Positions 1-9,654 of a stretch of DNA of 64,000 bases are shown here, piece after piece; positions within the stretch are counted from its first letter, which is position 1; every line of letters starts with the position of its first letter. A program made the translations under genes and the position numbers. A model generated the notes under the pieces. The model was not told where the DNA came from, did not search any database, and worked only from the letters and a program-made list of their open reading frames with translations. Source of the stretch: Bradyrhizobium sp. NDS-1 (GTDB lineage: Bacteria; Pseudomonadota; Alphaproteobacteria; Rhizobiales; Xanthobacteraceae); NCBI RefSeq assembly GCF_032918005.1, contig NZ_CP136628.1, positions 6,929,501 to 6,993,500 on the forward strand, written 5' to 3'.

Positions 1-936
1 AGCGCCTTCGTTGCGCGGTCTCGAGTAGCGCGCGACCGCGAAACGGTAGTCCATACGGCCTGCATGGGACACAGGACTAAAATGGATGATGTTGAAGCCG
101 GCATCGTCGCCGGCCTGCCCGGTCGAGGACGGACAGGAGAGCACGTAGATGGTGCGCCAGAACGCTTCGCCGCTCTCGCTCGAGGTCGCGCGTGGATCGG
201 GGATGGAATAGCGGGTCAATCCCTCGACATGCCGGTGACCGTGCAGCATCAGATCGACGTTGAGGGAGGTTGCCGCTTCGAGGAAGGTTGCGGGCGATGC
301 CAGATACATCAGCGGCTCGTCGGGCACGCCGAGAAAGCGCTTTCCTTCCCCGGTCGCCTGCGGCAGCGGATGATGATGCAGGGCCAGCACGCGCACCAGG
401 TTCTCCGTCGGTTCGGCATAGTCGGCGCGCCCCGCAGACCCCATGCTGCCCGCGAGCTCGACGCTCAGCCGGGCGGAATCCGCGACCATCGTCTTGTACG
501 TGCCCTCATCGATGTTGCCGCTCGCAAGCGTCGTCAGGCTTGCGCGGTTGGAATCCAGCAGCACCAAGTCGAGGCCGGCCTGCCGGTAATAGACGCTCTT
601 CGAGGTCCGCGGCAGATTGAGGTAATCATAGACGTCGTGGCGGCCGGTCCAGCGGCTCGGCCGCTTGACGTCGTGATTGCCGGCAACGGCCTGGATGTCG
701 GTGAACACGCGTGTCTGCCGCAGGGACGCGATGACGGCGAGCGCTTCGTCGAGCGCGCGCGGCGTCGGATCGTCCACGAGATCTCCCGTGATCAGCAGGA
801 TGCGGTCGGGGACGTCGGCGAGGCCCGCCATTCTCTCGCGGAGAGCGGCACTGAGCGTTTCGATCGCCGCAAGCAGCCGGCCCGATCCGTCGAGATGCAG
901 ATCGGAAATCTGCGCAATAACGAACGATCTATCCAT
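1..936 (-). CDS. Metallophosphoesterase, calcineurin-like (3' end off window)
   Basis: Reading leftwards from an ATG at 936, the frame stays open to the edge, giving 312 residues without a stop. The metal-binding motifs of calcineurin-like phosphoesterases appear in order: D-x-H at residues 12-14 (SDLHLD), GD at 51-52 (TGDLVDD), GNHD at 86-89, a His cluster (LALHHHP) near 190 and GHRH near 233. This set is typical of class III phosphodiesterases related to CpdA (3',5'-cyclic nucleotide phosphodiesterase) and to other cytosolic phosphoesterases. I see no signal peptide. The substrate cannot be decided from sequence. The C-terminus is missing because of the window edge, not because of damage. 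Confidence 0.88.
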   Translation of the reverse strand, partial: MDRSFVIAQISDLHLDGSGRLLAAIETLSAALRERMAGLADVPDRILLITGDLVDDPTPRALDEALAVIASLRQTRVFTDIQAVAGNHDVKRPSRWTGRHDVYDYLNLPRTSKSVYYRQAGLDLVLLDSNRASLTTLASGNIDEGTYKTMVADSARLSVELAGSMGSAGRADYAEPTENLVRVLALHHHPLPQATGEGKRFLGVPDEPLMYLASPATFLEAATSLNVDLMLHGHRHVEGLTRYSIPDPRATSSESGEAFWRTIYVLSCPSSTGQAGDDAGFNIIHFSPVSHAGRMDYRFAVARYSRPRNEGA

Positions 937-1193
937 TTTGCGCCGCTCATTTGCCGATGCTGCGCCGCCCAAAACGATGCGAGAAATACCTTTGACGAAA
1001 CAGATCGAAGCCAGTCATAGCTCGGGCAAAGATCTTGCTCTTGAGTCGTGCAGAGGCGCACGACACAATCTAAAATATTCACCAATCATGACACAACCGT
1101 GGCGCTAGTAAAGCCCCGCGGCAACACTCGGGTGAACGGCAGTTCTCAACATGAAATACGAGACCTGCCGTACGACGGTTTCATTTCGTCCGA

Positions 1194-1397
1194 TCAATAT
1201 TCGATGGCAAGCCGCTTGCGGATTTCGTCGACGCGCCTGTCCAGCGCATCGAACCGCGCGTGGACGGATCGGTCATGGAGATAAAACACGTAACCGCCGA
1301 CCAGGAGCGCGAAGATCCAGTGATGGTGCTCGATATAGCCAAAAATAGCCTCGACGGCCTGTCCGATGAATGTGACCACGCTCCACACAAATTCCAT
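1194..1397 (-). CDS. Small single-pass membrane protein, 67 aa
   Basis: The start at 1397 (MEFVWSVVTF) is chosen because GGGAGGAAG lies just upstream; an in-frame start 45 bases further up would add a low-complexity leader. One hydrophobic segment spans about residues 22-38 (WIFALLVGGYVFYL). It is followed by a charged amphipathic tail (HARFDALDRRVDEIRKRL) that could form a short coiled coil on the cytoplasmic side. The family is not recognised. The gene stands alone, divergent from the aminopeptidase gene to its right. The good ribosome site and the hydrophobic-then-charged pattern argue that it is real. Confidence 0.55.
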   Translation of the reverse strand: MEFVWSVVTFIGQAVEAIFGYIEHHHWIFALLVGGYVFYLHDRSVHARFDALDRRVDEIRKRLAIEY

Positions 1398-1594
1398 TGC
1401 GCTTCCTCCCGGCGGGCTTGTCGTCGGTCGCCCGGTTTCCATCTCTGGCGGCCTTGCCGGAACCTAGCATGGGCCCCTAGCCGCGAGTAGCGCTCGCTGA
1501 ACGGTGACGGCAAAGCCGATTGCAGCAGCGGCCAAACTCTGCGAAGTCTCGTCCGGTCGTATGACCCGTTTGATCTGACGATCGGGACCCGCCA

Positions 1595-2968
1595 ATGCCT
1601 TCTGTCTTCGAGACGTCACCCGCCGCCATCCCGATCATCTTCGTCACCAAAGCGAGCTGGGATCAGGTCGCCGAGACGCTGCCGCCAGCGCAACGCCTAT
1701 TCGCCACGGCATGCGCCTTCACCGCCAAGCCGGGCGCCCATCTCGCGCTGCCCGCGCCCGACGGCGCGATTGCGCAGGTGCTGTTCGGCCTCGAGGACGA
1801 GGGCGCAAGATCGCGCGACCTGTTCCGGCCTGGCGCCCTGCCCGGGCTTTTGCCGCCGGGCACTTATCGCTTTGCCAATGCGCCGCATGATACGCGGCTG
1901 GCAGCGCTCGCCTTCGCACTGGGATGCTACCGCTTCGCGCGCTACCGCAAGGCTGATCGCCCCGACGTCCGGCTGGTGCCTCCTGATGGCGTCGATGCGG
2001 CCGGGATCGAGCGGGTCGCTGAGGCCGCAATGCTCGCGCGCGACCTCATCAACACGCCGTCCAACGACATGGGACCGGCAGAGCTGGCCGCCGCCGCGCA
2101 AGACCTCGCGGCCGAGTTCGGTGCAAGTTTCGCCTGCACCATCGGCGAAGAGCTGGAGAAGAATTTCCCGCTCATCCACGCCGTTGGCATGGCATCCAGC
2201 CGCGCCCCGCGGCTGATCGACATCGGCTGGGGCGACCTTGCTCATCCCAAGGTGACGCTGGTCGGCAAGGGCGTCTGTTTCGACACCGGCGGGCTCGATC
2301 TGAAGCCGTCGAGCGGCATGCTGATCATGAAGAAGGACATGGGCGGCGCTGCCAACGTGCTGGCGCTGGCACGCATGGTGATGGACGCCAAGCTGAAGGT
2401 GCGGCTGCGCGTGCTGATTCCGGCGGTCGAGAACGCGGTTGCCGGCAACGCCTTCCGCCCGCTCGATGTCTTCACCTCGCGCAAAGGCATCACGGTCGAG
2501 ATCGGCAACACCGACGCCGAAGGGCGGCTGGTGCTCGCCGACGCGCTGGCGCTGGCCGACGAGGAGAAGCCCGACCTGCTGATCGATTTGGGCACACTGA
2601 CCGGCGCGGCGCGGGTCGCGCTGGGTCCGGAACTGCCGCCGTTCTACACCAATGACGAAACCCTTGCCGCCGACCTCGCGCGCTGCGCGGTGCAGGAGAA
2701 CGATCCGTTGTGGCGCATGCCGCTGTGGCCGCCTTACGATTCCTGGCTGGACTCCAAGACCGCCACCATCACAAACGCGCCGTCAGGCGGTTTTGCCGGC
2801 TCGATCACCTGCGCGCTGTTCCTGCAGCGCTTCGTCGAGCACGCCAGGAGCTGGCTGCATGTCGACATCTACGGCTGGACGCCGTCGGCCAAGCCCGCGC
2901 GGCCCGAAGGAGGCGAGTGCCAGGCTGCGCGAGCCATCTACACCTTGCTGGGCGAGCGCTATGCATAA
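1595..2968 (+). CDS. Leucyl aminopeptidase family protein (peptidase M17)
   Basis: This cytosolic metallo-exopeptidase removes N-terminal residues from peptides. The 457-residue protein has a variable N-terminal domain and a C-terminal catalytic domain. The metal and catalytic region VGKGVCFDTGGLDLKP lies near residues 222-237, and the family signature NTDAEGRL lies at about 304-311. The conserved lysine, aspartates and glutamate of two-metal M17 enzymes are all present. Length is somewhat below the 480-500 residues of PepA. Its stop codon overlaps the next gene by 8 bases, which suggests translational coupling to the NlpC/P60 peptidase and a joint role in peptide or peptidoglycan-peptide turnover. 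The exact substrate is unknown. Confidence 0.93.
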   Translation: MPSVFETSPAAIPIIFVTKASWDQVAETLPPAQRLFATACAFTAKPGAHLALPAPDGAIAQVLFGLEDEGARSRDLFRPGALPGLLPPGTYRFANAPHDTRLAALAFALGCYRFARYRKADRPDVRLVPPDGVDAAGIERVAEAAMLARDLINTPSNDMGPAELAAAAQDLAAEFGASFACTIGEELEKNFPLIHAVGMASSRAPRLIDIGWGDLAHPKVTLVGKGVCFDTGGLDLKPSSGMLIMKKDMGGAANVLALARMVMDAKLKVRLRVLIPAVENAVAGNAFRPLDVFTSRKGITVEIGNTDAEGRLVLADALALADEEKPDLLIDLGTLTGAARVALGPELPPFYTNDETLAADLARCAVQENDPLWRMPLWPPYDSWLDSKTATITNAPSGGFAGSITCALFLQRFVEHARSWLHVDIYGWTPSAKPARPEGGECQAARAIYTLLGERYA

Positions 2969-3815
2969 TCCAAAATACGATCCGCGGCTGACGCCGGCGC
3001 GGGGCGACCTCGCTGCGAAATATCTCGAAGGCGAAGTTGAGGCTGATCGCTTCGTCACCGGTGAGGAATTCGAGGTGGTCGAACCGATCGCGCCGGTGCG
3101 CGAGCAGGCGTCTTCGAACGCGATGCTGATGACGGAGGCACTGCGCGGCGAACGCGTCACGGTTTACGACCGCAACGGCGAAGGCTGGGCCTGGGGCCAG
3201 CTCAATGACGACGGCTATGTCGGCTGGCTGCCGGACGCGGCGCTCGCGAAGCCCACGGCGGGCCCGACCCACAAGGTCAGCGCCCTCAGGACGTTTGCCT
3301 TCCCCGGCCCCTCGATCAAGCTGCCGCCGGCCGACACGCTGGTGATGGGATCCAGGCTCGCGGTGGCGCGCCAAGACGGCAGCTTCGCCGTGACGCGGGA
3401 CGGCAGGTATCTGCCGAAGTCCCATCTCGCCCCGCTCGATCACAGCGAACCGGACTTCGTCGCCGTCGCCGAGCGCTTCGTCGGCACGCCCTATCTGTGG
3501 GGCGGCAAGAGCAGTTCTGGCATCGATTGCTCCGGCCTGGTTCAAGTCTCGCTGACAGCGTCAGGCACCGGCTGCCCGCGCGACAGCGACATGCAGCAGG
3601 CCGGGCTGGGCCGCACCCTGGAGCAGCACGAGTGGGACCGCCTGCTGCGCGGCGATCTGATCTTCTGGAAGGGACATGTCGCGGTCGTCCGCGATGGCAG
3701 CACCATGGTTCACGCCAATGCGCATCACATGGCGACTGTGATCGAGCCGATCGAGCCGGCCATCGCACGGATCAAGCAGGCCGGCAGCGAAGTCGTCGCG
3801 ATCAAGCGGTTGTGA
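2961..3815 (+). CDS. C40 family peptidase (NlpC/P60) with SH3-like domains
   Basis: NlpC/P60 enzymes cut gamma-D-glutamyl-diamino acid bonds in murein peptides. The N-terminal half (about residues 45-150) looks like two bacterial SH3-type modules (GEGWAWGQL, GYVGWLPDAAL). The catalytic domain follows: the cysteine is in DCSGLVQ near 190, the histidine in GHVAVV near 239, and a third polar site in HANAHH near 252. The start at 2961 lies inside the end of the aminopeptidase gene (ATG shared with GCTATGCATAA), so the two are coupled. There is no signal peptide, so it probably acts on recycled muropeptides in the cytosol. A longer in-frame extension upstream lies inside the previous gene and was not used. 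Confidence 0.88.
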   Translation: MHNPKYDPRLTPARGDLAAKYLEGEVEADRFVTGEEFEVVEPIAPVREQASSNAMLMTEALRGERVTVYDRNGEGWAWGQLNDDGYVGWLPDAALAKPTAGPTHKVSALRTFAFPGPSIKLPPADTLVMGSRLAVARQDGSFAVTRDGRYLPKSHLAPLDHSEPDFVAVAERFVGTPYLWGGKSSSGIDCSGLVQVSLTASGTGCPRDSDMQQAGLGRTLEQHEWDRLLRGDLIFWKGHVAVVRDGSTMVHANAHHMATVIEPIEPAIARIKQAGSEVVAIKRL

Positions 3816-3821
3816 CGGGGC

Positions 3822-5459
3822 TTACGTCGCCGCCGAGCCGTTCCCGGCGGTCTCCAGCCGGAACGCCGCCGCGAACAGCGCCCGCGTGTAATCCGTCTTC
3901 GGGGACTTGAACAGCTCGGCGGCCTGTCCCTCTTCGACGACCTTGCCGCCGCGCATCACGATCAGGTGGCTCGCAAGGGAAGCGACGACGCGCAAATCGT
4001 GCGAGATGAACATATAGGTGAGCTCGCGCTTGCGCTGGAGCTCGCGCAAGAGATCGACCATCTGCGCCTGGAACAGCATGTCGAGCGCGCTTGTCGGCTC
4101 GTCCAGCACGACGAAATCCGGCTCCAGCACCACCGCCCGCGCGATGCTGATGCGCTGGCGCTGGCCGCCGGAGAATTCGTGCGGATAGCGAAAGCGCGTC
4201 TCAGGATTGAGCCCGACATCCTCGAGCGCCTTGACGACGCGCGCCTCGCGTTGTTCGCCCGACAGCTTCGGCTGATGCACGGAGAGACCTTCGGCGATGA
4301 TATCGGCGACCGACATGCGTGGGCTGAGCGAGCCGAACGGATCCTGGAACACGATCTGCATGTCGCGGCGGAAAGGCCGCATCTCCTTGAAACGCAGTCC
4401 CTGGATGTCTTTTCCCAGGAATACGATGCGCCCGTTCGAGGAGATCAGCCGCAGCAGTGCCAGCCCCAGCGTGGTCTTGCCCGAGCCGGACTCGCCGACG
4501 ACGCCGAGCGTCTCGCCCTTGCGCACGGCGACGCTGACGCCGTCGACCGCCTTGATGTGGCCGACCGTCTTGCGCATCAGGCCGCGCTTGATCGGAAACC
4601 AGACCTTCAAATCGTCCGCCGACATCACCACCGGCGCATCCGGCTGCGGCGGCGCCGGGTCCGGCTTCGGCTCGGCCGCGAGCAGATCGCGCGTATAGGG
4701 ATGCTTCGGCGACTTGAAGACCTGCTCGACCGGTCCCTGCTCGACGATCTCGCCGCTCTTCATGACGCAGACGGTGTCGGCGATGCGGCGCACGATGCCG
4801 AGATCGTGGGTGATGAAGAGCAGGCTCATGCCGAGCCGCGAGCGGATCTCGGCGAGCAGCGCCAGGATCTGTGCCTGCACGGTGACGTCGAGCGCCGTCG
4901 TCGGCTCGTCCGCGATCAGCAGATCCGGCTCGTTGGCGAGCGCCATCGCGATCATCACACGCTGGCGCTGACCGCCGGAGAGCTGATGCGGATAGCTCTT
5001 CAGCCGCGTCTCGGGCTCGGGGATGCCGACCTGCGTCAGCAGCTCCAGCGTCCGTTTGCGCGCCTCGGCATTACTGGTCGGATTGTGCAACTGGATGATC
5101 TCGCCGATCTGCGCCTCGATCGTGTGCAACGGATTGAGCGAGGTCATCGGCTCCTGGAAGATGATGGAGATGTCACTGCCGCGAATCTCCCGCATCTGCT
5201 GCTCGGATCGGTCGATCAGCTCCTGCCCCTTGAAGCGGATGCTGCCCGAGGGATGCGAGGCGTTCGGATAGGGCAGGAGCTTGAGGATCGAGAGCGCGCT
5301 GACGGACTTGCCGGATCCGGATTCGCCGACCAATGCCAGGCATTCGCCGCGCTTGATCTGGAACGTGACCTTGTCGACTGCAAGCGTGGTGGCGCCGCCC
5401 TGGTGGAAGGCCACCGAGAGATCGCGCACGCTGAGCAGGGGCTGGTTGATCGCGTCCAT
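3822..5459 (-). CDS. yejF: Peptide ABC transporter, duplicated ATPase (YejF type)
   Basis: Energising subunit of a Yej-type peptide importer. In 545 residues there are two complete ABC cassettes. The first has Walker A GESGSGKS near 41, signature LSGGQRQR and Walker [13 protein letters not shown]. The second has Walker A GESGSGKT near 324, signature FSGGQRQR and Walker [14 protein letters not shown] linker near 270-290 contains the C-terminal motif of oligopeptide ATPases. It is the last gene of the run yejA-yejA-yejB-yejE-yejF, 4 bases after yejE. It converges on the NlpC/P60 gene with only 6 bases between stops. Confidence 0.93.
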   Translation of the reverse strand: MDAINQPLLSVRDLSVAFHQGGATTLAVDKVTFQIKRGECLALVGESGSGKSVSALSILKLLPYPNASHPSGSIRFKGQELIDRSEQQMREIRGSDISIIFQEPMTSLNPLHTIEAQIGEIIQLHNPTSNAEARKRTLELLTQVGIPEPETRLKSYPHQLSGGQRQRVMIAMALANEPDLLIADEPTTALDVTVQAQILALLAEIRSRLGMSLLFITHDLGIVRRIADTVCVMKSGEIVEQGPVEQVFKSPKHPYTRDLLAAEPKPDPAPPQPDAPVVMSADDLKVWFPIKRGLMRKTVGHIKAVDGVSVAVRKGETLGVVGESGSGKTTLGLALLRLISSNGRIVFLGKDIQGLRFKEMRPFRRDMQIVFQDPFGSLSPRMSVADIIAEGLSVHQPKLSGEQREARVVKALEDVGLNPETRFRYPHEFSGGQRQRISIARAVVLEPDFVVLDEPTSALDMLFQAQMVDLLRELQRKRELTYMFISHDLRVVASLASHLIVMRGGKVVEEGQAAELFKSPKTDYTRALFAAAFRLETAGNGSAAT

Positions 5460-5463
5460 CGGC

Positions 5464-6642
5464 CTACCTGAACGTCTTGCGCGGATCGAAGGCGTCGCGA
5501 ACGGCTTCGCCGATGAAAATCAGGAGTGAAAGCATGATCGCGACCGAGAAGAAGCCGGAGAACCCGAGCCAGGGTGCCTGCACATTGGACTTGGCCTGCG
5601 ACAGCAATTCGCCGAGCGAAGGTGACCCCGGCGGCAGGCCGAAGCCGAGGAAATCCAGCGCCGTCAATGTCATCACCGAACTCGACACGATGAAGGGCAG
5701 GAACGTCATGGTCGCCACCATCGCGTTCGGCAGCAGATGGCGGAACATGATGGTCGGGTTGGAGACGCCGAGCGCCCGCGCCGCCTGGATGTACTCGAAG
5801 TTGCGCCCGCGCAGGAATTCGGCCCGCACGAGGCCGACCAGCGAGACCCAGGAGAACAGCAAGAGGATGCCGAGCAGCACGAAGAAGCCGGGCACAAGGA
5901 CCGAGGACAGGATCAGGAGAAGATAGAGCGAGGGGATAGCCGTCCAGATCTCGATGAAGCGCTGGAAGATGAGATCGACCCGGCCACCGAAATAGCCCTG
6001 CACCGCGCCCGCTGCTATGCCGATGACCGACGAAACGATCGTGAGACAAAGGCCGAACAGCACCGAGATGCGGAAGCCGTAGATCAGCCGTGCGACCACG
6101 TCGCGCCCCTGGTCGTCGGTGCCGAGCCAGTTGTATTCGAGGTCGCGGCAACTCGTCAGCCCCTTCTTTTCCACCACCGGCTTGCATTGCTTCTCGGTCA
6201 GCATCCAGGTCGGCGGCGACGGCGCCGGCGTCGGCAAGTCGAGATTGTGGGTGTCGTAAGAGTAACGGATCAGCGGCCAGACGATGGTGCCGTTCTTTTC
6301 CTTGATCAGCTTCTGCAAATAGGGATCGCGGTAGTCAGCCGCGGTTTCGAAGTCCCCGCCGAAGGTGGTTTCGGAATAGGTCACGAACGCGGGCCAGTAG
6401 AGGCGACCGTCGAACTTGATCAGAAAAGGCCGATCGTTGGCGATCAGCTCCGCGAACAGCGAGAGCACGAACAGCGCAATGAATAACCAGAACGACCAGT
6501 AGCCGCGGCGGTTGGCCTTGAAGTTCTGCCACCGCCGCCTGTTGAGCGGCGAAGGAGCGAACGGCTTGCGTGTGATCGGAACGACCTCGCCCAATGGGGA
6601 CTGGGCCGTGGTCTCGATCGGCGTCGGTGCGGTGATCGTCAT
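5464..6642 (-). CDS. yejE: Peptide ABC transporter permease (YejE type)
   Basis: Inner-membrane permease of the Yej importer, 392 residues from the ATG at 6642, which overlaps the yejB stop as TGATG. An N-terminal hydrophobic segment (GYWSFWLFIALFVLSLFAELI) is followed by a long extracytoplasmic insertion of about 110 residues containing aromatic stretches. The usual membrane core follows, with the EAA-type loop near RAEFLRGRNFEYIQAARALG. The long insert between the first two membrane segments is typical of YejE compared with shorter DppC/OppC permeases. An upstream in-frame start at 6684 would run into yejB and is not preferred. Confidence 0.92.
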   Translation of the reverse strand: MTITAPTPIETTAQSPLGEVVPITRKPFAPSPLNRRRWQNFKANRRGYWSFWLFIALFVLSLFAELIANDRPFLIKFDGRLYWPAFVTYSETTFGGDFETAADYRDPYLQKLIKEKNGTIVWPLIRYSYDTHNLDLPTPAPSPPTWMLTEKQCKPVVEKKGLTSCRDLEYNWLGTDDQGRDVVARLIYGFRISVLFGLCLTIVSSVIGIAAGAVQGYFGGRVDLIFQRFIEIWTAIPSLYLLLILSSVLVPGFFVLLGILLLFSWVSLVGLVRAEFLRGRNFEYIQAARALGVSNPTIMFRHLLPNAMVATMTFLPFIVSSSVMTLTALDFLGFGLPPGSPSLGELLSQAKSNVQAPWLGFSGFFSVAIMLSLLIFIGEAVRDAFDPRKTFR

Positions 6643-7751
6643 CAGACCTCCCGCGCTTCGAAATCGATCCGGGGGTCGATCCACATATACGTCAGGTCGG
6701 AGACCAGGTTGATCACGAGGCCGACCAGCGAGAAGATGTAGAGCGTGCCGAACACCACGGGATAGTCGCGGTTGAGCACGCTCTCGAAGCTGAGCAGGCC
6801 CAACCCGTCCAGCGAGAAGATGGTCTCGATCAGCAGCGAGCCGGAAAAGAAGGCGTGGATGAAGGTCCCCGGGAAGCCGGCGATCACGATGAGCATGGCA
6901 TTGCGGAAGACGTGGCCGTAGAGCACCCGGCCCTCGCTACAGCCCTTGGCGCGCGCGGTCATCACGTATTGCTTGCGAATCTCGTCCAGGAACGAGTTCT
7001 TGGTCAGGAACGTCATGGTGGTGAAGGCACCTAACCCCATGGCGATCAGCGGCAGCGTCAGATGCCAGAAATAGTCGATGATCTGCCAGTACCAGGGAAA
7101 CTGCGACCAGCCGTCCGAGGTCAGTCCGCGCAGCGGGAACCAGTTGAAGAAGGAGCCGCCGGCGAACAGGATGATGAGAAGGATGGCGAACAGGAAGCCG
7201 GGAATGGCATAGCCCAGCACGAGAATGGTCGACGTCCAGGTGTCGAAGCGCGTGCCGTCCTTCACCGCCTTGCGGATGCCGAGCGGAATCGAGATCAGAT
7301 AGGTGATCAGCGTCAACCACAGGCCGAGCGAGATCGAAACCGGCAGCTTCTCCTTGATGAGTTGCAGAACGCTGACGTCGCGGAAATAGCTCTTGCCGAA
7401 ATCGAAGCGGGCAAAATTCCACACCATCAGTGCGAAGCGTTCCGGTGCCGGCTTGTCGAAGCCGAACTGCACCTCGAGCTTCTTGATGAAGTCAGGATCA
7501 AGACCCTGCGCACCGCGATATTTCGAGTTGATGGCGTCGCCACCGGCCCCGACCTGCCCGGGCGCCCGCTGCGCAAAGTCGCTGCCGCCCGAAATGCGCG
7601 AAGTGCCGCCGGTGTCAGCCCCGGAGAGTTGCGCGATCACGCGCTCGACCGGGCCGCCCGGCGCGAACTGCACGACGACGAAAGACACGAAGAGAATCCC
7701 CAGCAGCGTCGGGATCATCAGGAGGATGCGGCGGGCGATATAGGCGCTCAT
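6642..7751 (-). CDS. yejB: Peptide ABC transporter permease (YejB type)
   Basis: First permease of the Yej importer, 369 residues, beginning MSAYIARRILLMIPTLLGI, the typical N-terminus of DppB/OppB/YejB proteins. A periplasmic region of about 60 residues, rich in Gly and Asp, precedes the membrane core. The coupling loop is seen in RKQYVMTARAKGCSEGRVLYGHVFRNA. The gene ends 2 bases into the TGATG junction with yejE and starts just below the first yejA stop. In other bacteria the Yej system takes up host or environmental peptides and peptide antibiotics such as microcin C; whether that holds here is inference. Confidence 0.93.
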   Translation of the reverse strand: MSAYIARRILLMIPTLLGILFVSFVVVQFAPGGPVERVIAQLSGADTGGTSRISGGSDFAQRAPGQVGAGGDAINSKYRGAQGLDPDFIKKLEVQFGFDKPAPERFALMVWNFARFDFGKSYFRDVSVLQLIKEKLPVSISLGLWLTLITYLISIPLGIRKAVKDGTRFDTWTSTILVLGYAIPGFLFAILLIILFAGGSFFNWFPLRGLTSDGWSQFPWYWQIIDYFWHLTLPLIAMGLGAFTTMTFLTKNSFLDEIRKQYVMTARAKGCSEGRVLYGHVFRNAMLIVIAGFPGTFIHAFFSGSLLIETIFSLDGLGLLSFESVLNRDYPVVFGTLYIFSLVGLVINLVSDLTYMWIDPRIDFEAREV

Positions 7752-7753
7752 GA

Positions 7754-9640
7754 TTATTTCGCCTGTTCGAGCTTGGCGGCCTTGGCGGGTTCATGCCACC
7801 AGATGTCGGGCGCGCCGACGCCGTTGGCATAACGCGGCAGCTTCTGCGGGTGGCCGAACTGATCCCAATAAGCCAGCCGGTGCGTCTTGTTGTACCATTG
7901 CGGCACCCAGTAGCGGCCGGCGCGAAACAGGCGGTCGAAAGCACGACAAGCAAAGGTCAATTCCTCGCGGCTGTCGGCTGCCATGATCTTCTCGATCATG
8001 GCATCGATGGCCGGGTTGGCGATGCCCGCGAGATTGTACGAGCCCTTGGTGTTCGCGACCTGCGAGGAGAAGAACGAGCGCATGGCATCGCCCGGCGTTG
8101 CCGACATGCTGAAGCGCTGGATCGTCAGGTCGAAATCGAAGTCATCCTGACGCGCCCTGTATTGCACCGCATCAACAAGGCGCACGTTCGCCTCGATGCC
8201 GAGCGTCGCGAGATTCTTGATGTAGGGCGCGTGATGCGGCTGGAAGGAGGGTTCGTCCAACAGGAACTCGATCTTGAACACCTCGCCGTTGGGCAGCATC
8301 CGCTTGCCATCCTTGATCGGCACGCCAGCCTCGCTCAGCAGTTGCTGCGCCTTGCGCAACAGGCTGCGGTCCTGCCCGGAGCCGTCCGTTACCGGAGGCG
8401 TAAACGGTGCGGTGAAAACTTCGTCGGGAACCTGGCCGCGAAACGGCTCCAGCAGCTTCAGCTCTTCCGGCGAAGGCGGCACACCGCCCGCCATGAGGTC
8501 CGAATTCTGGAACGGCGACACGGTACGGGCATAGGCGCCGTACATGATGGTCTTGTTGGTCCATTCGAAATCGAAGGCGTTGATCAGGGCCTCGCGCACG
8601 CGCGGGTCCTTGAACTTGTCGCGCCTCGTATTGATGAACCAGCCCTGCGCGCCGGAGGGCGTGTCGTCGGGCACGACCTCCATCTTGACGCGGCCGTCCT
8701 TGACGGCCGGAAAGTCGTAGCGCGTCGCCCAGATGCGCGAGGTGAACTCTTCGCGATAGAGATAACTCTTGCCGGTGAAGCCCTCGAAGGCGACATCGCG
8801 GTCGCGATAGAATTCATAGCGCACGACATCGAAATTGTAAGTGCCGCGGCAGGGCGGCAGATCGGCCGCCCACCAATCCTTGACTCGCTCGAACTCGATG
8901 TAGCGATTGACCTCGAACCTCCCGACCTTGTACGGACCGGAGCCGAGCGGAGTATCCAGCGTCGATTCATCGAACGGCCGGGACGTGTAATACGCTTTCG
9001 AAAAGATCGGAAGACCGGCGACATAGAGCGGTACGTCGCGGGCGCGTCCCTTGGCGAAGGTGACGACGAGCGTGGCGTCGTCGATGGCTTCCGCGCTCAC
9101 GAAGTCGCGCATGTTCACGACGATCAGCGGGTGGCCCTTGGCCTTCAGCGTCGTCAGCGAGAACGCCGCATCATGCGCGGTGAGTCTGGTGCCGTCGTGG
9201 AATTTCGCTTCGGGCCGCATCGTGAAACGATAGACCAGCCTGTCCGGCGATATCTGCACGGATTTGGCGGCAAGCCCATACATCGCGTCGGGCTCGTCGC
9301 TCGCGCGCACCATCAGCGGCGAGAACGTCATGTCCATGCCTTGCGCACCGTCGCCCTTGAGAATGTAGGCGTTGAGCGAGTTGAAGGTCTGGTAGGACTG
9401 GTTATGCGATTTCGTCGACGGAATCAGCGAGAACGTGCCCCCCTTCGGGGCAGCCGGATTGACGTAGTCGAACTGGCGGAAATCGGCGGGATATTTGAGA
9501 TCGCCGAACGCGGAGATGCCATGGGCCTCGATTCCGGCCTCCGACGCGCCTGCCTTGCGCAACGGCGGCACGCCAAGGAACGCTCCAAAGGCGCCGCCAA
9601 CACCCAGGGCCAGCACATGGCGGCGTGACATCTGCGTCAT
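7754..9640 (-). CDS. yejA: Extracellular peptide-binding protein, YejA-like (copy nearest yejB)
   Basis: Periplasmic solute-binding protein of SBP family 5, 628 residues from the ATG at 9640. That start gives a twin-arginine-type leader (SRRHVLALGVGGAFGAFLG) and has GAAGGA upstream; a longer frame to 9820 overlaps the neighbouring gene's coding end and has no leader. After the leader comes HGISAFGDLKYPADFRQFDYVNPAAPKGG, which is repeated almost word for word in the upstream paralogue. It lies 15 bases after the stop of that paralogue and 2 bases before yejB, so all five genes form one transcription unit. It would deliver peptides to YejB/YejE. Confidence 0.9.
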   Translation of the reverse strand: MTQMSRRHVLALGVGGAFGAFLGVPPLRKAGASEAGIEAHGISAFGDLKYPADFRQFDYVNPAAPKGGTFSLIPSTKSHNQSYQTFNSLNAYILKGDGAQGMDMTFSPLMVRASDEPDAMYGLAAKSVQISPDRLVYRFTMRPEAKFHDGTRLTAHDAAFSLTTLKAKGHPLIVVNMRDFVSAEAIDDATLVVTFAKGRARDVPLYVAGLPIFSKAYYTSRPFDESTLDTPLGSGPYKVGRFEVNRYIEFERVKDWWAADLPPCRGTYNFDVVRYEFYRDRDVAFEGFTGKSYLYREEFTSRIWATRYDFPAVKDGRVKMEVVPDDTPSGAQGWFINTRRDKFKDPRVREALINAFDFEWTNKTIMYGAYARTVSPFQNSDLMAGGVPPSPEELKLLEPFRGQVPDEVFTAPFTPPVTDGSGQDRSLLRKAQQLLSEAGVPIKDGKRMLPNGEVFKIEFLLDEPSFQPHHAPYIKNLATLGIEANVRLVDAVQYRARQDDFDFDLTIQRFSMSATPGDAMRSFFSSQVANTKGSYNLAGIANPAIDAMIEKIMAADSREELTFACRAFDRLFRAGRYWVPQWYNKTHRLAYWDQFGHPQKLPRYANGVGAPDIWWHEPAKAAKLEQAK

Positions 9641-9654
9641 GCGGGGGATGTCCT

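Noticed and set aside
64..1020. A 318-residue plus-strand open frame at the left end
   Set aside because: The opposite strand encodes all metallophosphoesterase motifs in order, whereas this frame has no recognisable domain.
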